A stretch of DNA of 31,808 nucleotides, taken from the NCBI GenBank assembly GCA_030152145.1, contig JASLIL010000024.1, positions 1-31,808 of the forward strand. Direction: 5' to 3'. A program made the position numbers and the translations under genes. This document shows positions 1-6,992 of the stretch, piece by piece. Numbering within the stretch: position 1 is the first letter of the stretch; every line of letters starts with the position of its first letter. The notes under the pieces were generated by a model. That model saw only the letters and a program-made list of their open reading frames with translations. It searched no databases and had not been told where the DNA came from. Origin of the DNA: Tissierellales bacterium. GTDB taxonomy: Bacteria > Bacillota > Clostridia > Tissierellales > JASKZW01.

Positions 1-489
1 TTTTCCATAGTCAAAGGATACTGCCTTTGAATTACAAGAGGCTTTTTGAAGCTTGTCAATATTATATCTTAATTCTGGCAAATACGATTTTTCTTTATCA
101 TCTATATAGGTGATATTATGTAAATATTTTCTCATATTTAAACTTGTTGACTCCCTGATTTTTTCAATCATAGCCTTCTTTTCTTTCTCAGATATAAACC
201 TTGCAGAATGAACAGCATCTATTAAGAGCAATAGTTCATGCATCTCAAAGGGCCTATCCTGCCTACTAAAGTATTTTTTCCCCTTATTCCCAGTGTTTTC
301 AACCAGATCATAACCATAGTAAATAAGTGTTGCAACATCATCTTTCACTGCCTTAATTCCAACATTAGTAGAGTAATCCCTAGAATATATATCCCTTATA
401 TCCTCATAGCTTAACTCCTTCTCCTCATCTGTATAAAGCTCAAATATGTCTCTTAATACAAGTATTCTTTCCTTATTTGATATAGCCAT
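1..489 (-). CDS. WYL-type HTH transcriptional regulator, N-terminal part (3' end off window)
   Basis: The reading frame is open from ATG at 489 to the window edge (163 codons), with GGAAGG about 7 nt upstream as ribosome-binding site. The first ~80 residues form a winged-helix unit of the HTH_11/DeoR-like kind (KERILVLRDIFELY at the start, then SYEDIRDIYSRDY and IKAVKDDVATLIYYGYDL), followed by RPFEMHELLLLIDAVHSARFI, a segment typical of YafY-like proteins just before the WYL ligand-binding domain. The WYL domain itself would lie in the missing part. Family knowledge says these proteins sense small ligands or nucleic acid fragments and regulate nearby or stress genes; the target is unknown. 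It is read towards the window start, upstream of and parallel to nothing visible. I am fairly sure of the family, not of the role. Confidence 0.72.
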   Translation of the reverse strand, partial: MAISNKERILVLRDIFELYTDEEKELSYEDIRDIYSRDYSTNVGIKAVKDDVATLIYYGYDLVENTGNKGKKYFSRQDRPFEMHELLLLIDAVHSARFISEKEKKAMIEKIRESTSLNMRKYLHNITYIDDKEKSYLPELRYNIDKLQKASCNSKAVSFDYGK

Positions 490-533
490 AGAATCTTCCT
501 TCCCTATTTATTCAATAATATTATATCAAATAA

Positions 534-572
534 AAATCCTAATAAATAGACCAGGTCTACTTATTAGGATTT
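534..572 (-). terminator. Intrinsic terminator of trpB
   Basis: A 12-bp perfect stem (AAATCCTAATAA at 534-545 with its complement at 561-572) is topped by an inner AGACC/GGTCT stem and followed on the minus strand by TTTTT. It begins 1 nt after the trpB stop codon. Confidence 0.8.
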
Positions 573-573
573 A

Positions 574-1725
574 TTACTTAAACATTTCCTTTACCTGGGC
601 CACATCCTTATCACCACGGCCAGAAAGGTTTATAATTACAATCTTGTCCTTATCCAATTTCTTGGCTAGTTCCATACCATAGGCTATGGCATGGGAGCTT
701 TCAAGAGCTGGTATAATACCCTCTGTCTTTGAAAGCTTAAAGAAAGCATCTAGAACCTCCTTATCATCTACAGTAACATAGTCTGCCCTCTTGCTATCAC
801 TATAGAAGCTATGCTCTGGTCCTACTCCTGGATAATCCAGACCTGCAGCTATAGAATGGGTCTCTCCCTCTAAAACATAGGTTTTAAAGCCATGAATAAG
901 GTCTACCCTTCCCCTAGCTATACTTGCTGAGTGTTGGCCCTTAGAAAGACCTCTTCCTCCTGGTTCCACTCCTATCATCTTTACCTGACTATCCTCATAA
1001 AATGGTGAAAATAAACCTATAGCATTGCTGCCGCCACCTACACAGGCAACTAGATAGTCTGGAAGCCTAGCTTCTTTCTCTAGAATTTGCCTTCTGGCTT
1101 CCTTGCCTATAACAGACTGAAAGGTCTTAACTATAGTTGGGTATGGATGGGGACCAACAGCTGACCCTAATAAGTAGAAGGTAGTTTCATAGTTCTCAAC
1201 AAAATCCAAAAGCGCCTGGTCAACAGCCTCTTTTAAGCACCTTCCTCCCTCCTTAACCCTAACTACCTCTGCTCCCAGAGACTCCATCCTAAATACATTT
1301 AACTCCTGTCTTTTACAATCTTCTTCCCCCATATATACAATACATTCTAGGCCTAAAAGCGCACAGACAGTAGCTGTTGCCACTCCATGTTGACCTGCCC
1401 CTGTTTCTGCTATAATCCTTTTCTTTCCCATTCTCTTAGCCAGTAAAACCTGTCCCACTGCATTATTGATTTTATGAGCTCCTGTATGGTTTAAATCTTC
1501 TCTTTTTAAGTAAATTTTCGCTCCATCTAATTCCTCTGTAAGCCTTTCTGCAAAATAAAGAGGGGTTTCACGACCTACATACTCCCTATAGTAATAGTCT
1601 AGCTGGTCCAAAAACTCCTGATCTTCTAAGGCCCTGTAAAACTCTTCCTCCAATTGATCCAGGGCTTTTTGCATTCCTGGCTCTACATAAGATCCTCCAT
1701 AATCTCCAAACATACCTTTTATCAT
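574..1725 (-). CDS. trpB: Tryptophan synthase beta chain
   Basis: TrpB condenses indole with L-serine to give L-tryptophan using PLP in the cytoplasm. The 383-residue length is near the usual ~390-400. Visible hallmarks are KREDLNHTGAHKINN with the Schiff-base lysine K85, AETGAGQHG carrying the catalytic glutamate, and the phosphate-binding CVGGGSNAIG. ATG at 1725 follows AAGGAGG by 7 nt. It is the TrpB1 type, which normally works in a TrpA2B2 complex, yet no trpA or other trp gene is adjacent: the neighbours are a WYL regulator and, beyond the leader, an opposite-strand membrane protein. A tryptophan T-box upstream indicates induction when tRNA-Trp is uncharged. An orphan trpB could salvage external indole; whether trpA is elsewhere cannot be seen here. 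Confidence 0.95.
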   Translation of the reverse strand: MIKGMFGDYGGSYVEPGMQKALDQLEEEFYRALEDQEFLDQLDYYYREYVGRETPLYFAERLTEELDGAKIYLKREDLNHTGAHKINNAVGQVLLAKRMGKKRIIAETGAGQHGVATATVCALLGLECIVYMGEEDCKRQELNVFRMESLGAEVVRVKEGGRCLKEAVDQALLDFVENYETTFYLLGSAVGPHPYPTIVKTFQSVIGKEARRQILEKEARLPDYLVACVGGGSNAIGLFSPFYEDSQVKMIGVEPGGRGLSKGQHSASIARGRVDLIHGFKTYVLEGETHSIAAGLDYPGVGPEHSFYSDSKRADYVTVDDKEVLDAFFKLSKTEGIIPALESSHAIAYGMELAKKLDKDKIVIINLSGRGDKDVAQVKEMFK

Positions 1726-1750
1726 TTTAAATCCTCCTTTTTTTACAATA

Positions 1751-1782
1751 AAAAAACCTTCATCCTATAATAGGACGAAGGT
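1751..1782 (-). terminator. T-box regulated terminator upstream of trpB
   Basis: The stem ACCTTCGTCCTA/TAGGATGAAGGT (one G-T wobble, 3-nt loop) is followed by six T on the minus strand. It lies directly after the T-box core, so it is the alternative to the antiterminator. Confidence 0.9.
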
Positions 1783-2021
1783 ATATTCGCGGTACCACCT
1801 AATTTACGCAATAAAATTGCGTCTCTTGTCTAAAATACTAGCATATTTTGCCCTTATGATAACGGAAGGTCGCCGGTAGGTAGTAATTTCAAAAGATTTC
1901 CTCCTACTTCTACAAAGTCCATTCACCAATCTTCCCACTGCCAATTTCCACCAAACTTGGCTCTCTATAAGTGTTTCAACTAGTTACTTCTCTTTGTCAA
2001 AGAATTTAATCTATATTCTAT
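1751..2021 (-). promoter_or_regulatory. Tryptophan T-box leader (tRNA-Trp sensing)
   Basis: On the minus strand the T-box core AGGTGGTACCGCG is at 1800-1788, preceded by a long structured leader with a distal Stem I segment (GAGAGCC...GGTGGAA, about 1970-1940). The specifier loop reads GTGAATGGACTTTG, giving the specifier TGG (Trp) at 1921-1919 followed by the expected purine. This agrees with the downstream gene trpB. The terminator/antiterminator switch lies just before the gene. The acceptor-pairing bulge reads TGGT, which would pair best with an A discriminator base. Confidence 0.92.
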
Positions 2022-2027
2022 GAGTTT

Positions 2028-2055
2028 ATTATACTATATAAAGAAGCTTTGTAAA
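2028..2055 (-). promoter_or_regulatory. SigA-type promoter of the trpB T-box leader
   Basis: On the minus strand TTTACA (2055-2050), a 16-nt spacer and TATAAT (2033-2028). Transcription would begin near 2021, just before Stem I. Confidence 0.75.
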
Positions 2056-2062
2056 TACCAAT

Positions 2063-2173
2063 CTACAAATTTTCTGAAATATCCTTATTAAAAATATCTA
2101 TACTCTTTTGAAGATAATCATCTTCTCTAGGTTTATCCTCTGATTCTGTTAATCTTAGACTCTCATTTCCCAC
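2063..2173 (-). CDS. Possible 36-residue micro-ORF or gene remnant
   Basis: A GTG-initiated frame of 36 codons lies between two opposite-strand promoters: MGNESLRLTESEDK, then PREDDYLQKSIDIFNKDI, then SENL and a TAG stop. Composition is like the coding sequence of neighbouring genes (acidic, AGA/ATA/CTA codons) and unlike the T-rich intergenic DNA. However, an in-frame TAA sits directly before the GTG and I see no Shine-Dalgarno site. It could be the surviving 3' end of a deleted gene or a leaderless small protein. It stops 8 nt before the -35 of the trpB promoter. Confidence that it is expressed is low. Confidence 0.2.
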   Translation of the reverse strand: MGNESLRLTESEDKPREDDYLQKSIDIFNKDISENL

Positions 2174-2196
2174 TTAATTAAAAGAATTATAATATA

Positions 2197-2227
2197 TTTA
2201 CACTAAAGGAAAAACTTATTATATAAT
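2197..2227 (+). promoter_or_regulatory. Promoter of the membrane protein-PHP pair
   Basis: TTTACA at 2197-2202 with TATAAT at 2222-2227 (19-nt spacer) or overlapping TATATA at 2220 (17-nt spacer). It lies ~30 nt before the AAAGGAG of the first gene. Confidence 0.55.
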
Positions 2228-2258
2228 ATATATTATCAGCTAATAAAGGAGAATGCAG

Positions 2259-2726
2259 ATGAGCTTAAATGTTAGTATCTTAATTTGTTTATTTTTTACC
2301 CTATCAATAGTTCGTAGTAAAAAACTCAGGGACAAACTAGTAGTGGCCAGCAAAAAATCAAGGTCTGATAAGTTAACTATGGGTCTAGGTGCCCTTATAC
2401 TTCTTGGCTTTGCCCTTTATTATGGAGATCAGTGGCATCATTATCTTGCTACAGCCTTTGCCATAGTAGGTTTTATAGCTATTAGATTTACTGGAGGCCT
2501 GACTCAAGAGGGGGTCCAGCTTATACACTATACCATGATAGGTCCTAGCGTAGTTCCTTATAATTGGAGACATGTTAAAGAGGTGGAGTTTAGCTACTCA
2601 CCTAAATACAAGGTCATGTTTAAATTTGACGACTATCATCAGGAGATTTCCTTTGACCTTGAAGATGATGAAAAGATAAAAAACCTTCTTGTAAAACACA
2701 ATGTACTTATTACCTATGACAACTAG
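2259..2726 (+). CDS. Small membrane protein with C-terminal soluble domain, unknown function
   Basis: I chose ATG 2259 (155 residues) because AAAGGAG at 2245-2251 stands 7 nt before it, while the ATG at 2253 is only 1 nt away. Three hydrophobic segments are visible (about residues 2-18, 40-56 and 60-76), then a soluble, mixed beta/charged region of ~75 residues (GLTQEGVQLIHYTMIG onward, with PYNWRHVKEVEF and a FDLEDDEKIKNLL helix). This layout resembles DUF5673/PH-like 'bacterial membrane protein' families, where a beta-sheet domain follows two or three membrane helices, but I cannot assign a family with certainty. It is 14 nt upstream of the PHP phosphoesterase and shares its promoter. Confidence 0.7.
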   Translation: MSLNVSILICLFFTLSIVRSKKLRDKLVVASKKSRSDKLTMGLGALILLGFALYYGDQWHHYLATAFAIVGFIAIRFTGGLTQEGVQLIHYTMIGPSVVPYNWRHVKEVEFSYSPKYKVMFKFDDYHQEISFDLEDDEKIKNLLVKHNVLITYDN

Positions 2727-2740
2727 AAAGGAGTTTTACT

Positions 2741-3466
2741 GTGAAAATGTTACTCGATATGCACAACCATACTATATCTAGTGGCCATGCCTACAGCACT
2801 GTAGAGGAGATTGTAAGAGAGGCTGATAGAACTGGACTTGAATATGTTGGAATAACTGACCATGGTCCTGAGATGCCTGGTGGACCCTATATTTTTCACA
2901 TAGGAAATCTTAAGGTACTTCCAGAAAAAATTGGAAATGTTAATATTCTAAAGGGAGTGGAGGCCAACATTCTCACTAAGTGTGGCGAACTAGACCTACC
3001 AGAGTCTATACTTGAAAATCTTGATCTAGTTATAGCATCTCTTCATGATGTATGTATTGCACCTATGTCTAGGGAGGATAATACCAAGGCTCTTATAGAG
3101 GCTATAAAAAATCCCTATGTAGACATTATTGGCCACCCAGGCAACCCCTTGTTTCCTATTAATGAAGAAGAGTTTGTCCTGGCTGCCAAGAAAGAAAATG
3201 TTCTGGTGGAAATTAATAATAGCTCCTTTGTTTCCAGTAGGCTTGGTAGTTATGACAACTGTAAAAGAATAGCTATTCTTTGTAGGGAGCATGAAGTGCC
3301 AGTTATCATAAATAGTGATAGCCACTTCTCAATGGCTGTAGGTAAGTTTGATGAGGCCCTAGAACTCTTAAGAGAAATTAAGATGCCGGAAGACCTTATA
3401 GTAAATACAGATCCTGAAAAGTTCATAGCTATCTTAAGACAGCATGGAAAAAAGAGGTTTTTATAG
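2741..3466 (+). CDS. PHP-domain phosphoesterase, YcdX-like
   Basis: A 241-residue metal-dependent hydrolase of the PHP family. Metal-binding motifs are in order: DMHNHT (D6, H8, H10), ITDHGPEM, GVEANI, SLHD, GHPGNP and NSDSHFS, which match the trinuclear site of YcdX-type phosphatases. The start is GTG at 2741, since AAAGGAG lies 7 nt upstream of it and 13 nt upstream of the next ATG. The family hydrolyses phosphoesters; the natural substrate is usually unknown. It is the second gene of a two-gene unit with the small membrane protein and ends in a bidirectional terminator. Function beyond the family is not assignable. Confidence 0.85.
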   Translation: MKMLLDMHNHTISSGHAYSTVEEIVREADRTGLEYVGITDHGPEMPGGPYIFHIGNLKVLPEKIGNVNILKGVEANILTKCGELDLPESILENLDLVIASLHDVCIAPMSREDNTKALIEAIKNPYVDIIGHPGNPLFPINEEEFVLAAKKENVLVEINNSSFVSSRLGSYDNCKRIAILCREHEVPVIINSDSHFSMAVGKFDEALELLREIKMPEDLIVNTDPEKFIAILRQHGKKRFL

Positions 3467-3467
3467 A

Positions 3468-3503
3468 AAAACACGACTAAATCTATATTTAGTCGTGTTT
3501 TTT
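3468..3503. terminator. Bidirectional terminator between PHP gene and NifX-like gene
   Basis: The hairpin AAACACGACTAAAT / ATTTAGTCGTGTTT is flanked by A and T runs, and serves the plus-strand PHP gene and the minus-strand NifX/MinD operon, which converge here. Confidence 0.85.
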
Positions 3504-3505
3504 AT

Positions 3506-3865
3506 TTAGTGGCCCCCACAGTCTCCACTATGCTCATGTTTATTACATACTGATTGACTTGATTTTAAATCCCCATCTAAGTACTTAAGAACAAGATCTT
3601 CTGCCTTGCCAGATCCTCCTGTTATAACCTCTATATTTTTCTCCTTAAATATATCTATGGCTCCCTTGCCCATGCCGCCTGATACTACTATATTTACTCC
3701 TAAGTCAGCTAAAAAATTAGGTAGATACCCTGGCTTATGTCCAGGATTATCAAATGATTCCTTCCCTATGATCTTTCCATCCTCTATTTGAAATATATTA
3801 AAATTACTGCAATGTCCAAAATGTTCTGCTACAAATTCACCTTCACTAGCTATTCCTATTTTCAT
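3506..3865 (-). CDS. NifX/NifB-type FeMo-cofactor-binding-like protein with His/Cys tail
   Basis: A 119-residue protein of the dinitrogenase iron-molybdenum cofactor domain family (MKIGIASEG, then AEHFGHCSNFNIF, and GVNIVVSGGMGKGA near the middle). The last ~14 residues are metal-ligand rich (VCNKHEHSGDCGGH). Family members bind iron-sulfur or metal clusters as carriers; outside nitrogen fixers their role is unknown. GGAGG precedes the ATG, which overlaps the TGA of the upstream MinD-like gene by 4 nt, so the two are translationally coupled. It is the last gene of a five-gene operon. Nothing else in the window suggests nitrogenase, so a cluster-carrier role for another redox system is the more likely reading. 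Confidence 0.85.
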   Translation of the reverse strand: MKIGIASEGEFVAEHFGHCSNFNIFQIEDGKIIGKESFDNPGHKPGYLPNFLADLGVNIVVSGGMGKGAIDIFKEKNIEVITGGSGKAEDLVLKYLDGDLKSSQSVCNKHEHSGDCGGH

Positions 3866-4728
3866 ATCTCTACCTCCATCATTTTCATTGTCTTATAAAA
3901 ACTTTCCACTAGGGCATCCCTGGTTTTAGAACTAGATTCTAAGAGGCCCTTGCCATGGCTTAAAAGCTTGCCAGCATCCTCATCAAAAGGAATCATACCC
4001 AGCAAAGCTATTTTCTCTTCTTTTAAATATTCTTCTATTTTATCTCTTAACTCAAGATCCAAGTCATACTTATTTATCAAAACTCCTAACTTAAAATCAA
4101 AGGGTCTAGTCAAATTAACAATCCTTTTAAGGTCACTAAAGCCTGCCACAGATGGCTCTGCTACTAGCAAGACCATACTGGCAGTATTCATAGATGCTAT
4201 AACAGGACAACCTATGCCAGGGGATCCGTCAACTATAACTAGCTGATCCTCCTCTATATTTTCCCTTAGCTTCTTCTTAACCTCTGAAACCAAAAGACCA
4301 GAATTTCCCTGACCCATCTTTAACTCTGCTGTGGAAAAAGTTCTCCCATCCCTATAAAGCTTTAGATCTCCAGCCTTATTTTCTAGCATTTTTATACTTT
4401 TACTTGGGCAGATTTCTAGGCATAGTCCGCAGGATTCACAGGCATAGGGATCCACTATATAATTTCCATCCTGGAAATCTACAGCCCCAAATTTACAGTA
4501 TTCCTTACACTTTCCACAGCCTATACAGCTAGAATCTATATAGGCCTTGTCCATACCAAAGTAATCAGCTAGACTTGGCTGATTCTGAAAGTCCATAAGC
4601 AAATGGAGATTAGGTGCATCTACATCACAATCTGCAAAGGCCAGGCTCCTAGATAAGCTTATAAAACTAGAAGCTATACTGGTCTTTCCCGTTCCACCCT
4701 TGCCACTAAGAATCACCAACTCTTTCAT
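3862..4728 (-). CDS. MinD-superfamily P-loop ATPase with inserted two-cluster ferredoxin domain
   Basis: A 288-residue ATPase of the Mrp/MinD group. The deviant Walker A GKGGTGKT is at residues 9-16. A bacterial ferredoxin insert follows, with C68-x2-C71-x2-C74-x3-C78 and C97-x2-C100-x2-C103-x3-C107, enough for two [4Fe-4S] clusters. DGSPGIGCPV is the switch II-like motif. ATG at 4728 has GGGAGG upstream and overlaps the preceding paralogue by 23 nt. Such proteins commonly occur as pairs beside NifX-like and DUF134 genes, as here. I infer they load or move iron-sulfur clusters, with the pair forming a heterodimer. No experimental role is known to me. Confidence 0.88.
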   Translation of the reverse strand: MKELVILSGKGGTGKTSIASSFISLSRSLAFADCDVDAPNLHLLMDFQNQPSLADYFGMDKAYIDSSCIGCGKCKEYCKFGAVDFQDGNYIVDPYACESCGLCLEICPSKSIKMLENKAGDLKLYRDGRTFSTAELKMGQGNSGLLVSEVKKKLRENIEEDQLVIVDGSPGIGCPVIASMNTASMVLLVAEPSVAGFSDLKRIVNLTRPFDFKLGVLINKYDLDLELRDKIEEYLKEEKIALLGMIPFDEDAGKLLSHGKGLLESSSKTRDALVESFYKTMKMMEVEI

Positions 4729-5557
4729 AATAGTCCTCCCTTAAGTCATCTCTTATGCCTTCAAATAAGGCCCTATAATCTTGATTTTCCCTAGCTGCTA
4801 TCCTTCCCCTTGAATTCAGGAGACCTATTTCCCTGTCTAGGCCTATATCAGCTATAATCTTGATTTCTTTTTCTCTACAGTAATCATAAATAAGCCCTGA
4901 ACCATGGCCTGACTTATTTACAAGGACTGAAAAAGGCTTTTTAAATAGCCTTAGTAGCTCCTCTAGCATCTTAAAGTTTTCCAAGCCAAAAAGACTAGCC
5001 TCCACTACTACAAGACAATAATCTGCCTTCTTTAAACTATCCATGGTATTACAGGCCGTACCAGGAGGACCATCTATAATATTAGTCCCAGATGAATCTA
5101 AAAGATTATTTAAACATGATATAAGGGCACCAGAACTTATCTCACCAGTATTTAAGACTCCTCTATAAACCTTAGTTCCTAGAGATTGTCCAATATATAC
5201 TTTTCCCACTGTCTTAGGAATATTTTCTATAGCTCCTGAACTACATAGAACTCTGCAACCATCACAAGAATGACAGAAATTATCAAAAACCTTTACCTTT
5301 CCAGAAATATATAAAAGGGCATTAAACTTACAAAAGTCTACACATGTTCTACAGGATGAGCAAAGATTGTGATTAACTCTTGGTACATCAAGCTCAACAT
5401 CTAAAACTTCATCTATATCTGGCTTAAAAAATAAGTGGCCATTAGGCTCTTCCACATCATAGTCAAAATAGCTGGCTCCTTCAAAAACTTCTGCCAAATT
5501 TACAGCAATAAAGGTTTTTCCAGCCCCTCCCTTTCCACTTAAAACTACAATATTCAT
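4706..5557 (-). CDS. MinD-superfamily P-loop ATPase with ferredoxin insert (second copy)
   Basis: A 283-residue paralogue of the next gene in the operon. Walker A GKGGAGKT is at 8-15. The ferredoxin insert has C66-x2-C69-x2-C72-x3-C76 and C95-x2-C98-x2-C101-x3-C105; the second motif lacks the usual proline after the last cysteine (CSSGAI). DGPPGTACNTM is the switch-like segment. It starts 2 nt after the stop of the NifX-like gene upstream (weak site CAGGTAG) and its 3' end overlaps the next gene by 23 nt. The two copies have diverged clearly outside the motifs, so this is an old duplication, consistent with two distinct subunits. Confidence 0.88.
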   Translation of the reverse strand: MNIVVLSGKGGAGKTFIAVNLAEVFEGASYFDYDVEEPNGHLFFKPDIDEVLDVELDVPRVNHNLCSSCRTCVDFCKFNALLYISGKVKVFDNFCHSCDGCRVLCSSGAIENIPKTVGKVYIGQSLGTKVYRGVLNTGEISSGALISCLNNLLDSSGTNIIDGPPGTACNTMDSLKKADYCLVVVEASLFGLENFKMLEELLRLFKKPFSVLVNKSGHGSGLIYDYCREKEIKIIADIGLDREIGLLNSRGRIAARENQDYRALFEGIRDDLREDYYERVGDS

Positions 5558-5559
5558 AT

Positions 5560-5910
5560 CTATCTACCTGAATGCCCTTCCAAAATTCTCTCTAGCTTAT
5601 TTTCCTTAAATGCCTCTAGATTCTCCCTAATACTTAAGTCCAAGGTCCTATAAGCTTCTATACCTCCAGCCTCTAAAATCTCTAAAATATTCTTGCCTAA
5701 CTTTTCTGCTAAAACCAGATCTGCCTCAAGATCTAAAATCACTTGTCCAACCTTAAGTCCTGCTCCAGAAGGACTATTCTTATTTTCGTTTAAAATATAG
5801 CTTTCTGACTCTAGGTCTGTATCATATATAAGGAAATAAGTAGATCTAGCAAAACCATCTGCTGGCTTTAAATCAAGACTTTTCCCCTCTGTAGCTACTA
5901 TTATTTTCAT
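5560..5910 (-). CDS. NifX/NifB-type cofactor-binding-like protein
   Basis: A 116-residue member of the same family as the last gene of the operon, but without the His/Cys tail (MKIIVATEGKSLDLKPADGF, then GAGLKVGQVILDLEADLVLA). The longest frame reaches back to 5994, but GAGGAGG lies about 7 nt before the ATG at 5910, and the family domain begins exactly at MKIIVATEG. With this start the gene overlaps the 3' end of the DUF134 gene by 38 nt in a different frame, which suggests coupled translation. The start is set by the ribosome-binding site and domain boundary; the function is inferred as metal-cluster binding. Confidence 0.83.
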   Translation of the reverse strand: MKIIVATEGKSLDLKPADGFARSTYFLIYDTDLESESYILNENKNSPSGAGLKVGQVILDLEADLVLAEKLGKNILEILEAGGIEAYRTLDLSIRENLEAFKENKLERILEGHSGR

Positions 5911-6262
5911 AAAACTCCTCCTCACTTCTCTTGCTGCAAGTTCTTCTACCACAAGTTTGGCCCTGGCCATTGCAAAGCCTATAGTTTCCCCCACATATTT
6001 TAATTGGAAGACCTTCTATAAGACCTCTGGCTATCTTTTTCCTAGCATCACTATAGATTCCTTGGACAGTTGTCCTAGCCACATGCATGCTGTCAGAGCA
6101 TTCCTCCTGGGTAAATCCCTCATAATCTATCAATCTTATAGTCTCATACTCCTCCACTGTCATATGGATAAACTCCCTCGCCTTTAAACACTCATCTATA
6201 GGTCCGAATTTATTGGTCTTAGGAAGACCACACACCTTCTTTTCCTTAACTGGCCTAGCCAT
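5873..6262 (-). CDS. DUF134 DNA-binding protein with Cys-rich tail, probable operon regulator
   Basis: A 129-residue protein opening with MARPVKEKKVCGLP, the standard start of the DUF134/UPF0251 family. Residues ~34-80 form a sigma-70 region 4-like HTH (MTVEEYETIRLID, QEECSDSMHVARTTV). The C-terminal part carries four cysteines (C90, C97, C104, C109 in ICGGNYRLCNGQGQTCGRRTC), plus C11, so it could hold an iron-sulfur cluster or metal. ATG 6262 has GGAGGTG upstream; the ATG at 6286 does not. As first gene of the MinD/NifX operon it is a plausible redox- or metal-responsive autoregulator. The repeated CATATGTCA around its promoter is the candidate operator. Confidence 0.85.
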   Translation of the reverse strand: MARPVKEKKVCGLPKTNKFGPIDECLKAREFIHMTVEEYETIRLIDYEGFTQEECSDSMHVARTTVQGIYSDARKKIARGLIEGLPIKICGGNYRLCNGQGQTCGRRTCSKRSEEEFYENNSSYRGEKS

Positions 6263-6283
6263 AATAAGCACCTCCATAAATAA

Positions 6284-6333
6284 CATATGTCATTTACTAA
6301 TTCTAGTGTAACTCTATAAAAGTCATATGTCAA
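6284..6333 (-). promoter_or_regulatory. Promoter of the DUF134 operon with two CATATGTCA motifs
   Basis: Minus strand: TTGACA (6333-6328), 17-nt spacer, TACACT (6310-6305). The 9-mer CATATGTCA (TGACATATG on the minus strand) occurs at 6284-6292 and 6324-6332, exactly 40 bp apart, one over the -35 and one about 10 nt into the transcript. Confidence 0.6.
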
Positions 6334-6345
6334 TTATTTTTCTTT

Positions 6346-6945
6346 TTAAATATATTTATCATCCTTAACAAAAAATCTATAAAACTTATCTTTGCCTTCT
6401 TTAGCATAGTCTATACCAATCCTTTTACTTCTAGATACTTCATGTTCTGTATAAAATCTATAGTCTTCTATATATAGTTTATCACTATTTACCAAATCTT
6501 TTCCATATAATTCTTTACTTATATTTAAGGCTTTAGTAAGTTTACCTGGACCATTACTTAAGTTTATCCTAGATTTTCTATCCAGTTGACTATAGCTTTT
6601 ACCATATCTATTTAAGGACATAGAATCCAAACCTGATATAGGCTCTACAGCTCTAATTAAAACACATCCCAATCTACCAGCCGGCTCCGTAACTATATTA
6701 AACATATAATGTACTCCATATATTAAATATACATATACCAGTCCACCAGATCCTTCTACAACATTTGTCCTAGGGCTTAATCCCTTAAAAAAATGAGCTG
6801 CATCATCCTTTTCTAAATAAGCCTCAGTTTCAACTATTATTGCCTCATAAACATCACCTTCTCTTTTATAAACTAACTTTTTGCCCAGAAGTTCTCTGGC
6901 TACTACAAGGGTATCTCTTTCATAAAAATCTCTAGTAAGTTTCAT
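6346..6945 (-). CDS. DNA-3-methyladenine glycosylase (AAG/MPG family)
   Basis: A 199-residue monofunctional glycosylase that removes alkylated purines in base excision repair. The motif VETEAY carries the general base E41 and the intercalation-pocket Y43, AAHF gives H51, and SPRTNVV and LVYVYLIYGVHYMFN match the conserved core of human AAG and Bacillus YxlJ. ATG at 6945 follows AAAGGAGG by 7 nt. It stands alone, between the DUF134 operon and the terminator of pckA, and has no visible damage-responsive operator. Length agrees with bacterial members (~190-210). Confidence 0.93.
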   Translation of the reverse strand: MKLTRDFYERDTLVVARELLGKKLVYKREGDVYEAIIVETEAYLEKDDAAHFFKGLSPRTNVVEGSGGLVYVYLIYGVHYMFNIVTEPAGRLGCVLIRAVEPISGLDSMSLNRYGKSYSQLDRKSRINLSNGPGKLTKALNISKELYGKDLVNSDKLYIEDYRFYTEHEVSRSKRIGIDYAKEGKDKFYRFFVKDDKYI

Positions 6946-6965
6946 TTTCTACCTCCTTTAAAACA

Positions 6966-6989
6966 AAAAAGGCGAAATATATTCGCCTT
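6966..6989 (-). terminator. Intrinsic terminator of pckA
   Basis: AAGGCGAA / TTCGCCTT stem with a 5-nt AT loop, followed on the minus strand by TTTTTTG. It starts 3 nt after the pckA stop. Confidence 0.85.
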
Positions 6990-6992
6990 CCT

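Noticed and set aside
446..682. Plus-strand 78-codon frame across the WYL/trpB gap
   Set aside because: It is antisense to two real genes and crosses the trpB terminator.
3026..3325. Minus-strand frame within the PHP gene
   Set aside because: Antisense shadow of a gene with intact metal motifs; no ribosome-binding site.
5911..5994. N-terminal extension of the NifX-like gene
   Set aside because: It overlaps DUF134 coding sequence, lies before a strong ribosome-binding site and is outside the family domain.
6284..6332. CATATGTCA motifs as LexA (SOS) boxes
   Set aside because: The Firmicute box GAAC-N4-GTTC is not met; the outer bases are wrong in all three copies.
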